Positions 9,864-20,255 of a stretch of DNA of 27,500 nt are shown piece by piece. The stretch spans positions 1 to 27,500 of the forward strand of contig CABPSV020000087.1 in assembly GCA_902459845.2 (NCBI GenBank). The letters run 5' to 3'. The number at the start of each line of letters is the position of its first letter. Position 1 is the first letter of the stretch. The notes under the pieces are model-generated. The model made no database searches. It saw nothing but the letters and a program-made list of their open reading frames with translations, and was not told where the DNA came from. Position numbers and translations under genes: made by a program. Source of the stretch: Hepatocystis sp. ex Piliocolobus tephrosceles. Its lineage: Eukaryota; Apicomplexa; Aconoidasida; Haemosporida; Plasmodiidae.

Positions 9864-10347
9864 ACATCATTAGTACGTTATAATATATGTCAAAAATGAA
9901 CACGTCAAAATACATATGTTAAAAATTAATTATATATTTTTCAGTTTTATAAGATTATTTTATTTTATTATTATTTTTTTTTTTTTTTTTTTATCGTCTG
10001 TGAAAAGTCTGAATGTTAGCTTTGTTCATTTTTATGAAGTCGCCTTTAACAAATTTCAATTCTTTATATGCACATATGTAAGATATACGTGCATATATAA
10101 TAAGAATTAATATAAATCGATAAATTTAAAAAAAAAAGAGGTTAAATTATAATCTTTATATTTATAAGCAATACTTATATATATAAGTACATGTATAAAC
10201 CACATACATTGAATTGAATTCACTCGCATAAAATACATGTAATTAATTATGTGTTTTTATTGTATACATTTCGTATATTTATACACTTATTAATATGGTA
10301 TATGTAAATGCTAATTTTAGTAATCAAACAAAACGTTTTTCACATAT

Positions 10348-10445
10348 CATTTTAATTTAATCATATTAATTTAACCATTTTAATTTAACCATTTTAATTT
10401 AACCATTTTAATTTAACCATTTTAATTTAACCATATTAATTTATA
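10348..10445. repeat. 14-bp tandem repeat, 7 copies
   Basis: Seven units of CATTTTAATTTAAC type start at 10348, 10362, 10376, 10390, 10404, 10418 and 10432. The middle copies are identical; the outer ones carry CATATTAA variants. Confidence 0.88.
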
Positions 10446-11116
10446 TTTTGAAAGAAACCAATAAATCAAAGTCTTATGTTGCATGTAATACATAGAGTCC
10501 ACAAACTTAAACATTTAATTTTTTTTTTTTTGTAGCAAAATATTTTTGCATCTATAATTCTTATGTTAAAAAAAAACGCTCTCACTTATCCTTATTTATC
10601 CTTATTTAAATGTCACTATATATTTTAAAAGATGCTTTTTATTTTATTTTTTTTTTTTTTATAGTGTTCTTATCTATACAAAAACAACAGTCTTATCTAT
10701 ATCACATTTGTACATAGTTTTAATTATTGCATAGTTTTAATTATTGTGATTAATTTTATTTTTTAAGCTTTTTTACTTTTATATTGTTCTCATACAATGC
10801 TTATAATGTTTATAATTCTTTTCATTGCGAATTGACATAAAAAAGGAATTAAATAAAATAAAATAAAAGGACAAATATGTTACTCGTGGTATATAAGTGC
10901 GTTGAACATAGGTATATTATATAAAAAGCGCAAATAAAGGACAAATATAACAAGTATTAAACTACACATATATGTGTCCAATGCAGGAGTATTGAATATG
11001 AAAAAAAAATATGTACATATATATATTAAACGTAACAAGATATAATAAATGTTATAATGCAATAATAATACCGATAAAAAATAAAAATGATGTACACATA
11101 ATACATATATATATAT

Positions 11117-11150
11117 ATACATACATACATACATACATACATACATACAT
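11117..11150. repeat. (ATAC)n tetranucleotide microsatellite
   Basis: About eight uninterrupted copies of ATAC flanked by (AT)n, in the FeSOD/importin spacer. Confidence 0.85.
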
Positions 11151-11328
11151 GTATACATAGTTACAAAAAAATAGTGATATAATTGATTCGTAACAAAGGT
11201 GTATAAGTATATGTACATATTATATATATGTACGAAAAGCAATTTTCTGACGCTGTTAAAAAAAGTAATAAGTCAATGAAATTAAAAAGTTTGAAACTCT
11301 TTAATCCATATGCCTTCCCTCGTTCAAA

Positions 11329-11360
<32 letters not shown>

Positions 11361-11910
11361 TTACCGTCAAAAAATAATTCCGCAAACTACAGTTTATACC
11401 TACGTTTGTTTTATTTTTGCTACATATCTTTATTTACCAAAATGAAAGAGTGAAAAAAAAAAGAACAAAGAACGGATAAAGGACGAACGAATAGTAAATA
11501 AAAAATGAATGGAAAAATAAACAAGGTAAAATATGCTCATTTTGAACTTACATATATATATATTTACACGTATATACATAATAGTTTCCATCATATGATA
11601 TATTATAAAAAATAAAAAGATTAAACAAAAAAAAAAAAAAAATAAATAAATAAAATAAAATAAAATAAAAAATAAAGTAAAAAATAAAGTAAAATAAAAT
11701 AAAAAACATTTGACATATATGTAAATTATACATATATATGTATATAATATGATAATTAAAAAAAATATATATTTAATTAAATGTATAATATTGTATATGT
11801 AATATATATATGCGATATTTAAAAAAAAAAAAAAATTCCAATATGACATAATATCACATATGCTATTTTACATAAAAATTATTCAATTTTATGTTTCTTA
11901 AAAATAAATT

Positions 11911-11949
<39 letters not shown>

Positions 11950-12397
11950 TATATTACATTAAAATTTTCTTAAAATTTACATGTATATAATAAATGCATT
12001 AAAATAATGTATATAAAAATATATATACAGTTTTTTTTAACTTTTTGTCGATTGTAAAGAGATTATTTAAAACGTTATTTTTATTTTATTTTTTATGTAT
12101 GTTATTTGCATATACATATATATGCATAAAACAAATACTATTCTTTTTAATTTTTAGTAATTAATTAATTTAATATTATTCAAGGAAAGTTGCTTTATTA
12201 ACATTTATATTTATAGATATTTTTATATTTTTAAAAAATATATTATAAAGATGTATGAGAAATTATAAAACTGTACATGTAATATATTATATATATTTTT
12301 ATAATGAGCATTTGTTACATATTCTGGAAAAAAGAAAAGTTAAAGCGCGTTTTATAACAATATTGGAATAAATCAAATTAAAAACGAGGCAAAATAG

Positions 12398-12446
12398 GTG
12401 AGTAAAAAAAAAAAAAAATAATAATAATAATAAAATAATACAGTAG

Positions 12447-12487
<41 letters not shown>

Positions 12488-13306
12488 CTATTTATTTACA
12501 TAACAAGAAATTTATCATGTATGGATTAAACATTTGAATAATACATAAACACGTATATATATATATATATTACTTATTTGTTCTTAAATTGTTAACACTT
12601 TTATACAAAATTAAGTTAACGGAAGTTTGCATATAACCTTTAAGAATGGCATTAAGAGTTACATGCACGTACATATATTTGTATATATCATATAACTGGA
12701 AGCTGTAAAAAGTTATTGTTTAAAAGCTTAAAAATTGCATATATATATACATACATATATACGTGTTAGCGCTACATTTTGTCATATGGTTTATTAGTTC
12801 ACACTGTATATGTAATATATATTGCTATGTAACACTCATAACTATATAATACATATATGGCATGTATTTATATTCCACATTTCTTTCTTATTTTTTTATT
12901 TTATTTTATTTTTTTTTTTTTCACACGAAAAATTTTATTGTTGTATCATAAATAGAAAAAGGAAAAAAATAATAAGATTAATGTTTATATAAAAAATGAA
13001 ATAATAAAAAAAAAAAAACTAATAAGAACTGATAAGAAAAGAAAAGAAAAAAAACTTGTTGTAGTGTTTGTGTGTATACATATATATGTGTATATACATA
13101 AGTATATATTTTATGCGTCTATATATAAGCAAGCAATATTTTTAAAAATATTTATTGAAAACATTCATTGTGAGCAATATAAGTACAAACGTGTAAAGAG
13201 AAAACATATAAGCACGCATGTATATATATATATATATATTGCGCATATATTAAATTTGTGCTTTATAATATAATGTTAATTCAACACGCGTTATGTATGT
13301 CACATT

Positions 13307-13345
<39 letters not shown>

Positions 13346-13393
13346 GTATATACATATTTATATATATTTATATATGGGTCATTATTTTTACAG
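12398..13393 (+). other. Possible 5'UTR intron upstream of importin beta
   Basis: AG|GTGAGT at 12396-12403 is a near-consensus donor, and TTATTTTTACAG ending at 13393 is a good acceptor. They bracket 996 nt upstream of the importin beta ATG, and base composition is slightly less extreme on both outer sides. This is inference from splice signals only. Such pairs also arise by chance in AT-rich DNA. Confidence 0.2.
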
Positions 13394-13552
13394 GTTAATG
13401 GTACTAGGTACACTTTATTATTTTTAATAATACGCGCCAATCGTTTTTTGAAGTTTTTTCTGCCTCTCACTCTCTATATATGTATATTTGATTGAGGGTG
13501 TTGTTACATTAGTGTAGTTGCACATTTTCGAGTTTTGTCAGTAATTATATAT

Positions 13553-13584
<32 letters not shown>

Positions 13585-13716
13585 CTAAACCCTGTGCAAT
13601 ATTAAAATAGGGCAACATAAGTGTAGAAGAGAAGGAAAAAAAAAAAAAAAAAAAAAAAAAAAATAGATAACAATATATATACCAACACGTAAAATACATA
13701 AAGAATAGAGATCCTT

Positions 13717-16353
13717 ATGGAAACTAGTAACATTGCACAGATTTTGTACGGTACGGTCGACCCTAATATAAACATTCGAACGGAAGCCGAATCAAAACTA
13801 AAACATGCGAAAGACACAAATTTTGTTCAATATATAAATCAATTATCGAATGAATTTTGTAAAAGTCCTAACGACCCTTATCTAAGACAAATTGCTGGTT
13901 TATTAATAAAAAATGCTTTTACTGCGAAGGATACATATGAAAGTGAGGAAAAGGCAAGAGCTTGGTTAAATTTTCCGGAAGACATAAAAACAGAATTAAA
14001 AGAATCTTTATTATTATTACTAAGTCAACAAGGTGAAAAAATTGTTATAGGTACAGCATGTCAAATAATATCAATAATAACAAAAATTGAACTATCACAT
14101 AATAAGTCATCAGAATTATTACATAAATTGGTTAATAATATTATTGAAAAAAATGCATATACAAAAAAATCATCTACAGTATGTTTAGCATATTTAACAG
14201 AAGATATAGCAGATATATGTAATGAAAGTAAAACAAAATATGTTTTTACACAACCAGATTTAGATTTAATTTTAACAGCTATAATTAATTCATTATGTGA
14301 ACCAGCAGAAGAATCAATTCATTGTGCTAATATGAAAGTTTTATATAATTTAATGTCATTTATAGATCAGAATTTTAAAACACAAGTAGAAAGAGATATA
14401 ATAATGAAAACAGTTATAGATGGTTGTAAAGATAATAGTCGACCTACTGTACAGATAGCAGCATATGAATGTTTAATAAATATTGTAAGTTATTTTTATT
14501 CTTATTTAGATGCATATATGTATGCAATAGGTCCATTAACTTGGTTAGCTATTGAATCAGAAAATGAAAGAATAGCAATTAGTGCAATTGAATTTTGGAA
14601 TACTGTATGTGAAGAAGAAACATTTATAGATCAATATGATGATATTTTAGGTCAAAAAAAGAATCATAATATAGTTAAACAAGCAATGGTTTTTTTATTA
14701 CCTAAGATTTTTAATGCTATGATAACACAAGAAAGTGAAGATATTGATACAGATGCATGGACAATATCTATGGCATCAGCTACTTTTCTTTCTTTAAGTG
14801 CACAATTATTAAAAAATGATATTGTTGAACCTGTTATTTCTTTTATAGAAGAAAATTTTATTCATGAAGATTGGCGTAGAAGAGATGCTGCTGTGTTAGC
14901 ATATGGTTCAATAATGGAAGGACCTGATACAGAAAAATTACGGCCATTAGTAGAAGAGTCCGTTGGTCAATTATCCGAAGTGTTAAGAGACCCATCTGTG
15001 TCTGTACGAGATACAGCAGCATGGACTATTGGAAAAATAACATCTTATCATTCAGAAATTATATATAATGTATTAGGAAGTTATGACAATTCTAATTCAT
15101 TATATGGTATATTATTAGAAAGACTTAATGATTATCCTAGGGTAGCAGCAAATGTATGTTGGATATTTCATGAATTGGCTGTTAATAAAAGAAGTACGTT
15201 TGATAAATTAACAAATACTTTTACAACAGATTTAGACGCATCTTTTTGTGTTCTTTGTAAAAAATTAATTGATGTTACATTAAGAGAAGATGCAGATACT
15301 CGTAATTTAAGAGAAGCAGCATTTAATGCATTAAATGTTGTTATATTAAATGTTTCGGATAATTGTATAAATTTTATAATCGAATTATTATCACATATGA
15401 TGTATTTATTAACAAATACATATTTAAATCCATTAACAGAAGAAGTAAAATCTTTACAAGGATATTATTGTGGAACTATGCAATTTATAATTAATAGACT
15501 TGGTAATCAATGTAAACCATTTCTTAAACCAATTTATTTATGTATTTTTAAATTGTTCGAAATGAGAACAGATATATGTGAAGATGCATTGTTAGTATGT
15601 AGTGCAATTATAAATGTTATGGGTGAAGATTTTAAAGAGCATTTAAAACCATTTTTAAATATTTTATATAAAGGTTTACGAAATGTTAGTGAAACATCTA
15701 CTTGTAAAATATGTATTGAAATGATCTCAGATATATGTATATGTTATACAAATGAATACGAACATGAAATGGAATTAGTTTTAGAATGTTTATGGGAAGC
15801 TTTAAAAACGTATGGAATTAATGACTCGTTAAAAATTAGTATATTAACTGTTTTGGGAGATATAGCTACAGCATTAAATAGAAGTTTTGGTAGGTATTTA
15901 AACTTTTTTGCAAATATATTATTAGAAACATCGAAAATAACTATAAGTTCAGGACCTCCAGATAATGATGATTGGGTTAATTATGTATTTGAATTAAGAG
16001 ATGCAATTTTATTAACATATAGTAATATTATTTATGCATTAATTGATGGAAATGAAATTAATAAATTAAAAGTGTATATACCTAATATATTAGATTTTAT
16101 TGAATTAGTACTTATAAAAGAAATTGATCATTTTAATGCCAATAATTTCCAAAATACAGTATCTTTATTAGGAGATCTAGTACATGCATATGGATATGAT
16201 TTAATTGAAAATACCAAATTAACAGATTTAATTTTATCTGTGTATGGCAAAATTGATATATTATCAAGTCAAGAAGATGAAAATTGCGAATCTTGTGTTT
16301 CCAAAATTAAATGGTTAAAAAAGATATGTAACGCTCGGTTGGGTCAGAAGTAA
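13717..16353 (+). CDS. KPNB1: Importin subunit beta / karyopherin beta-1
   Basis: Nuclear import receptor: carries importin-alpha/cargo through the nuclear pore and releases it on binding Ran-GTP. 878 residues, almost exactly the length of human and yeast importin beta, in one uninterrupted exon. The importin-beta N-terminal domain is at about 20-100 (TEAESKLKHA; YLRQIAGLLIKNAF). The remainder is a HEAT-repeat solenoid. Diagnostic segments include WRRRDAAVLAYGSIMEGP from residue 386, RDTAAWTIGKI near 429 and RVAANVCWIF from 475, all closely matching karyopherin beta-1 rather than other importins. Low-complexity inserts are almost absent, in contrast to every neighbour except FeSOD, which indicates strong constraint. 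The ATG at 13717 gives the expected N-terminus. A28 lies about 53 nt upstream. Family assignment is secure; whether the parasite protein uses an importin-alpha adaptor for all cargo cannot be read here. Confidence 0.96.
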   Translation: METSNIAQILYGTVDPNINIRTEAESKLKHAKDTNFVQYINQLSNEFCKSPNDPYLRQIAGLLIKNAFTAKDTYESEEKARAWLNFPEDIKTELKESLLLLLSQQGEKIVIGTACQIISIITKIELSHNKSSELLHKLVNNIIEKNAYTKKSSTVCLAYLTEDIADICNESKTKYVFTQPDLDLILTAIINSLCEPAEESIHCANMKVLYNLMSFIDQNFKTQVERDIIMKTVIDGCKDNSRPTVQIAAYECLINIVSYFYSYLDAYMYAIGPLTWLAIESENERIAISAIEFWNTVCEEETFIDQYDDILGQKKNHNIVKQAMVFLLPKIFNAMITQESEDIDTDAWTISMASATFLSLSAQLLKNDIVEPVISFIEENFIHEDWRRRDAAVLAYGSIMEGPDTEKLRPLVEESVGQLSEVLRDPSVSVRDTAAWTIGKITSYHSEIIYNVLGSYDNSNSLYGILLERLNDYPRVAANVCWIFHELAVNKRSTFDKLTNTFTTDLDASFCVLCKKLIDVTLREDADTRNLREAAFNALNVVILNVSDNCINFIIELLSHMMYLLTNTYLNPLTEEVKSLQGYYCGTMQFIINRLGNQCKPFLKPIYLCIFKLFEMRTDICEDALLVCSAIINVMGEDFKEHLKPFLNILYKGLRNVSETSTCKICIEMISDICICYTNEYEHEMELVLECLWEALKTYGINDSLKISILTVLGDIATALNRSFGRYLNFFANILLETSKITISSGPPDNDDWVNYVFELRDAILLTYSNIIYALIDGNEINKLKVYIPNILDFIELVLIKEIDHFNANNFQNTVSLLGDLVHAYGYDLIENTKLTDLILSVYGKIDILSSQEDENCESCVSKIKWLKKICNARLGQK

Positions 16354-16649
16354 GTCGTGTAAAATGGTGGTGTTGTTGTGTTATGCAGGATGTGGGAGGA
16401 GTATGATCTGATCGTGTTTTATTACATCATACAAGTTTCTATATGTATATATGCATATATTCGGTTAGTAACATGTTACAATACGCTTATTGTACAGGTA
16501 CATAATATATTTAATTCAACACATACCAACATTCAACAAATTGCCTTATTTTAAATAAATTTGCGCTTTGTTTAAATAATAATATTTTTTTTTTTTTTTT
16601 TTGACATTCTGAAATAGTAGCTCATACAATGGAGTAGAACAAATTGGAG

Positions 16650-16698
<49 letters not shown>
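16650..16698 (+). repeat. Poly(A) tract, 49 nt
   Basis: Uninterrupted A49 facing a T47 tract 35 nt downstream. The pair could fold into a long A:T hairpin in single strands or RNA. Confidence 0.95.
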
Positions 16699-16699
<1 letters not shown>

Positions 16700-16732
16700 G
16701 GGTAAAGTATATATTAGCATATCGACCTGTCG

Positions 16733-16733
<1 letters not shown>

Positions 16734-16780
<47 letters not shown>
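16734..16780 (+). repeat. Poly(T) tract, 47 nt, followed by GCAG
   Basis: Uninterrupted T47. Together with the following GCAG it looks like a strong polypyrimidine tract and splice acceptor, and it is the inverted partner of the A49 tract. Confidence 0.95.
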
Positions 16781-16782
<2 letters not shown>

Positions 16783-16929
16783 AGATTACTGAATTTGATA
16801 ACATTATATTAAAACATGAATATATTGTAACTGCACAAATTATAATTGAACACACCCAACAGATCGTAACCGAAATTAAGTGAAAATTATTTGAAAGGGT
16901 TTTATAAGTGAGGAATATATATATATATA

Positions 16930-16984
16930 TATTTATCTTATATTTATCTTATATTTATCATATATTTATCATATATTTATCACA
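16930..16984. repeat. 11-bp tandem repeat, 5 copies
   Basis: Five units of TATTTATCTTA/TATTTATCATA type; the last ends in ACA. Confidence 0.8.
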
Positions 16985-17542
16985 TATTAGCATTATATAA
17001 TTAATATATATATGTACAGTCTGTCATATTTAAATATATATATATATATGTATTATTGCATGTTAACCTTAAATACCTATTATATATATCATGTGCTATT
17101 TATACATTTGTTTATTCTAAATTATAATTCCAATTATTTTCCATTTTATCTTTCTATGTTTTTATGTTTTTATGTTATTAGATTTTTATGTTTTTATGTT
17201 TTTTTTTTTTTTTTTTTTTCCTTTTTTTTTTTTTTCATCCACACTTAATATACAATTTCTAATATGCTTTTATTCTAAAACTTCTTAATTGCCCTATTTC
17301 CCTTTTTATCTGTTTTTTACGTTGTCCTTTTTTCTTTTCTAATTTTTATTTTATCTTCTTCTACCGCTTAATTTCTTTTCCTTATTATTTCTCTTTTTTT
17401 TATTTTTCTTTTAATCTCATAATCTTTTAGTAGCACTATTTTTCTAGTTATTATCTTTTTTTTTTTATTCCTTTTATTTTTAAGTATAGTATATTTGTTT
17501 ATTATTTCTTATTTATCTATGTAATCTTATTTGCTTATAGTT

Positions 17543-17544
<2 letters not shown>

Positions 17545-17592
<48 letters not shown>
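17545..17592 (+). repeat. Poly(T) tract, 48 nt
   Basis: Uninterrupted T48 inside the pyrimidine-rich belt of the importin/monooxygenase spacer. Confidence 0.95.
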
Positions 17593-17594
<2 letters not shown>

Positions 17595-17651
17595 TGTCTT
17601 ATTAACTTGTTATTTTCTTACCTCCTTATTAACACAACTTGTTACTTTCTC

Positions 17652-17779
17652 AATTTCTCAATTTCTCAATTTCTCAATTTCTCAATTTCTCAATTTCTCA
17701 ATTTCTCAATTTCTCAATTTCTCAATTTCTCAATTTCTCAATTCCTCAATTTCTCAATTCCTCAATTTCTCAATTTCTT
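17652..17779. repeat. 8-bp tandem repeat, 16 copies
   Basis: Sixteen head-to-tail AATTTCTC units, nearly perfect. Two late copies read AATTCCTC and the last ends in TT. Because 8 is not a multiple of 3, all three frames are open, which explains the spurious repeat-peptide reading frames here. Confidence 0.92.
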
Positions 17780-19198
17780 ACTTTCTTATTAACTTATATG
17801 GTTTTTTGTTTATCTTTTTTTTTTTTTTTATCTATTCTTATTAACTTATCTTTTTACTTTCTTATTAACTAATCTTATTATTTCTTATTAACTTATAAAT
17901 GGTTATTTATTTTTTATATCTATTTTTAACTAATCTTACTCTTATTAATTAATCTTGTTACTTTTTATTAACTTGCATGGTTATTTTTTTTTTTTTTTAT
18001 ATCTATTTTTAACTAATCTTATTCTTATTAACTTATCTTGTTACTTCTTATTAACGTGTTTTCTAACTTTCTTGTTAACTTACATGATTGTTTATTTATT
18101 TTTTTTTTTAATCTATTCTTATTAACTTATCTTGTTACTTTCTTTTTAACTGATCTTGTTATTTCTTATTAACTTATCTTGTTTCTTTCTTATTAACTTG
18201 TGGTTTTCCTACTTTCTTTTTAATATAACTTGTTACTTTCTTAATTTCTCACTTATTAATTTGTGAATTTTTTTTTTTTTTTTTTTTTTATAGTGCTCTA
18301 TTCACTTAGCGCTTTATTTTAACATTTCCACTTTCTTAATACCTCAAACTCGTAATAAACTTTTTAATTTCTTAACAACTTAAGCTATTTTCCAATTTGA
18401 TTTATCTTTCTTACTAAATTTATTTCTTATTGTCGAATTTTTTAGCTACAATTTTTTTTTTTAAGTGTGTACATGTAGAAATGGTCTTATTACCATTCTA
18501 CATATATATATATATATATCTACACTTTTCCTTTTTTTTTTTTTATATTTTTATAAAAATCTTGCTTTTTATTATAATAACATATATACTTTATTCACTT
18601 CTTTTGTTCAAAATTGTTTTTTTTTTTTGTAGTGTTTGTTATTTAGATAAATTAAATAAAGAAAATATTTAATATAATTAACTTTTAAAATTTAAAAAAA
18701 TAAAATTATTACATAATTTTGGTAGTTACATATATATTTTGATTTCTTTCACTTTCTTTCACTTTGTGTTTTTCTCACTTTTTCTAGATACATAAACACT
18801 TACATAGTTATAATAATATATTTTTTTTTTTTTTTCACTTTTTATCCTTAATGATCTTATTTTAAGAAGTAGCTTTGTTTAAAAGTGTCTATACAATTAT
18901 AACTAATTTTATCTCTTATATATGTACGTATGTACGTATGTATGTATTTTTACACGTGTACTCTTCATAAGGATATTGCATGAGAGAAAAAAAAAAAAAA
19001 AAAACTGTAAAAAAGAGTAATCATCCAATCATTCATATGTATATATATTTTCCCAACTGTGAAAAAGCGTACACTTTCTTTAATTCTATGTATGTGTGGT
19101 AAAAATTTTATGTGTAAGCCATGTATAAAATATCATTATAACCATTATCAATTTATTCTATTTAGTAAAGGGTATGTTGTTATAAACATTCTTCATAC

Positions 19199-19366
19199 TG
19201 TTACTTTTGCTGTTACTTTTGCTGTTACTTTTGCTGTTACTTTTGCTGTTACTTTTGCTGTTACTTTTGCTGTTACTTATACTATTACTTATACTATTAC
19301 TTATACTATTACTTATACTATTACTTATACTATTACTTATACTATTACTTATACTATTACTTATAC
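19199..19366. repeat. 12-bp tandem repeat, 14 copies in two homogeneous blocks
   Basis: Six TGTTACTTTTGC units (19199-19270) are followed by one TGTTACTTATAC and seven TATTACTTATAC units to 19366. Each block is internally uniform, with a sharp switch through the single hybrid unit at 19271. Confidence 0.92.
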
Positions 19367-19411
19367 TATTACTATTTTTTTTTTTTTTTATTAATAAATT
19401 TGATGCTTAAT

Positions 19412-19491
19412 ATTTTTTTAGCATAACATTTTTTTAGCATAACATTTTTTTAGCATAACATTTTTTTAGCATAACATTTTTTTAGCGTAAT
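19412..19491. repeat. 16-bp tandem repeat, 5 copies
   Basis: Units of ATTTTTTTAGCATAAC start at 19412, 19428, 19444, 19460 and 19476. The last has GCGTAAT. It begins 45 nt after the 12-bp array ends. Confidence 0.9.
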
Positions 19492-19830
19492 AAATTGTAT
19501 GCATGACAAAAAAAAAAAAAAAAAAAAATAAAAAAAAAAAAAAAAAAAATAAAAAAAAATAAAATAAATAAAATAAATATCGAGTTACTTGATGAACGAT
19601 TAATTAATATATTTGTTTAAATCGTTGAATTTCCAATTCCCCTTTTTCCATTCTTGTAAATTTTGATGCTAATTTGTAAAAATGCCATGTGTTAATGACA
19701 CATTGAGTTCAAAAAAGGAACAAATAATCCTCTAACATTTTAATGTTTGCCTTATAATGTACTTCGCTTGTTTTTGTTTGGATTATTCCGTTTCGTTTTG
19801 TTTTGGCGTATTATGTATTTGTTTTAATTT

Positions 19831-19870
19831 GGTTTTGATCGGTTTTGATCGGTTTTGATCGGTTTTGATC
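19831..19870. repeat. 10-bp tandem repeat, 4 perfect copies
   Basis: Four identical GGTTTTGATC units, followed by related but diverged sequence. Confidence 0.9.
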
Positions 19871-20128
19871 AGCTCAGTTCGGCTTTATTTATTTTTTTTT
19901 TTTTTACTCATGTAAACATAAACATACTGTAAAATATTTTTTTTTTTTTAATTTATTAATATGTGAAACGGATATACAAAGAAATAATAAATAAAATAAC
20001 GTAAATAAAAAAAAGATATTAAAAGCGAGTAAAAAAAAAAAAAAAAAAAAAAAAAATGTAAACTTGTTTGAAAAGAAGGAAAGAGTTAAAATTGTGTATC
20101 AAAAGCTGAAAGTGAAAAAAACTGTTTA

Positions 20129-20130
<2 letters not shown>

Positions 20131-20178
<48 letters not shown>
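20131..20178 (+). repeat. Poly(A) tract, 48 nt
   Basis: Uninterrupted A48 about 78 nt upstream of the monooxygenase start, on the mRNA-sense strand. A second A-run lies at about 20032-20055. Confidence 0.95.
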
Positions 20179-20180
<2 letters not shown>

Positions 20181-20255
20181 AAGAAAGGAAGGGAGGAAAT
20201 AAAGTAAGAACACATGAATAAATTAAACACACACAGTAAGACCTAATATACAAAA

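Larger units (their letters stand above)
9347..13716. other. Long divergent intergenic region (FeSOD / importin beta)
   Basis: About 4.4 kb with no convincing gene. It holds a T-rich run with a recurring T8G pattern just upstream of FeSOD (about 9370-9435), A39 at 9823-9861, a seven-copy 14-bp array at 10348-10445, an (ATAC)n run near 11117-11150, AAAAT-type repeats at about 11640-11705, T32 at 11912-11943, several (AT)n runs (about 12452-12485, 13311-13337, 13562-13583) and A28 at 13636-13663 near the importin start. A good splice-donor/acceptor pair (12398 and 13393) could mark a 5'UTR intron of the importin gene. No tRNA or other structured RNA was recognised. Confidence 0.55.
16390..16883 (+). 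other. Possible small spliced gene (cryptic exons)
   Basis: The segment 16785-16883 reads as 32 sense codons of ordinary Plasmodium character (starting ITEFDNIILK, ending IVTEIK) to a TGA. It is preceded directly by T47-GCAG, a perfect-looking acceptor. A donor GTAAAG at 16702 would give an 83-nt intron and join CGG|ATT in phase, extending the frame back through a Lys run to a TAG at 16618. Further upstream an ATG at 16390 opens 54 codons (start MWEEYDLIVF), with a GTATAT donor-like site near 16444. The exon chain is not proven and I recognise no family. It could be chance or a relic. Confidence 0.25.
16354..20255. other. Long repeat-rich intergenic region (importin beta / monooxygenase)
   Basis: About 3.9 kb between two + strand genes. 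It holds an exon-like segment near 16390-16883 (separate entry), facing A49/T47 tracts, an 11-bp array (16930-16984), a pyrimidine-rich belt from about 17280 to 18430 with recurrent TTATTAACTT-type words, T48 (17545-17592), an 8-bp array (17652-17779), a 12-bp array (19199-19366), a 16-bp array (19412-19491), a 10-bp array (19831-19870) and A48 (20131-20178) upstream of the monooxygenase. Frames open across these arrays are repeat artefacts. Confidence 0.6.

Noticed and set aside
9916..10110. Frame with an exon-like segment near 10003-10076 ending at a GTAAGA donor
   Set aside because: The donor looks good, but the frame is dominated by a T-run, the upstream acceptor is poor, and no partner exon could be found.
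17652..17779. CRISPR-like or other spaced-repeat array
   Set aside because: The repeats are contiguous, without unique spacers, in a eukaryotic nuclear context. They are simple minisatellites. The same holds for the 17-bp array at 25844-26056.
17607..17872. Frames encoding FSISQFLN-type repeats
   Set aside because: They arise only because an 8-bp repeat without stops is open in all frames.
19059..19410. Cys-containing frame running into the 12-bp array (VTFA / ITYT repeats)
   Set aside because: It has no ATG at its start, most of its length is minisatellite, and no convincing splice partners were seen. The first 40 codons with paired Cys are only weakly protein-like.
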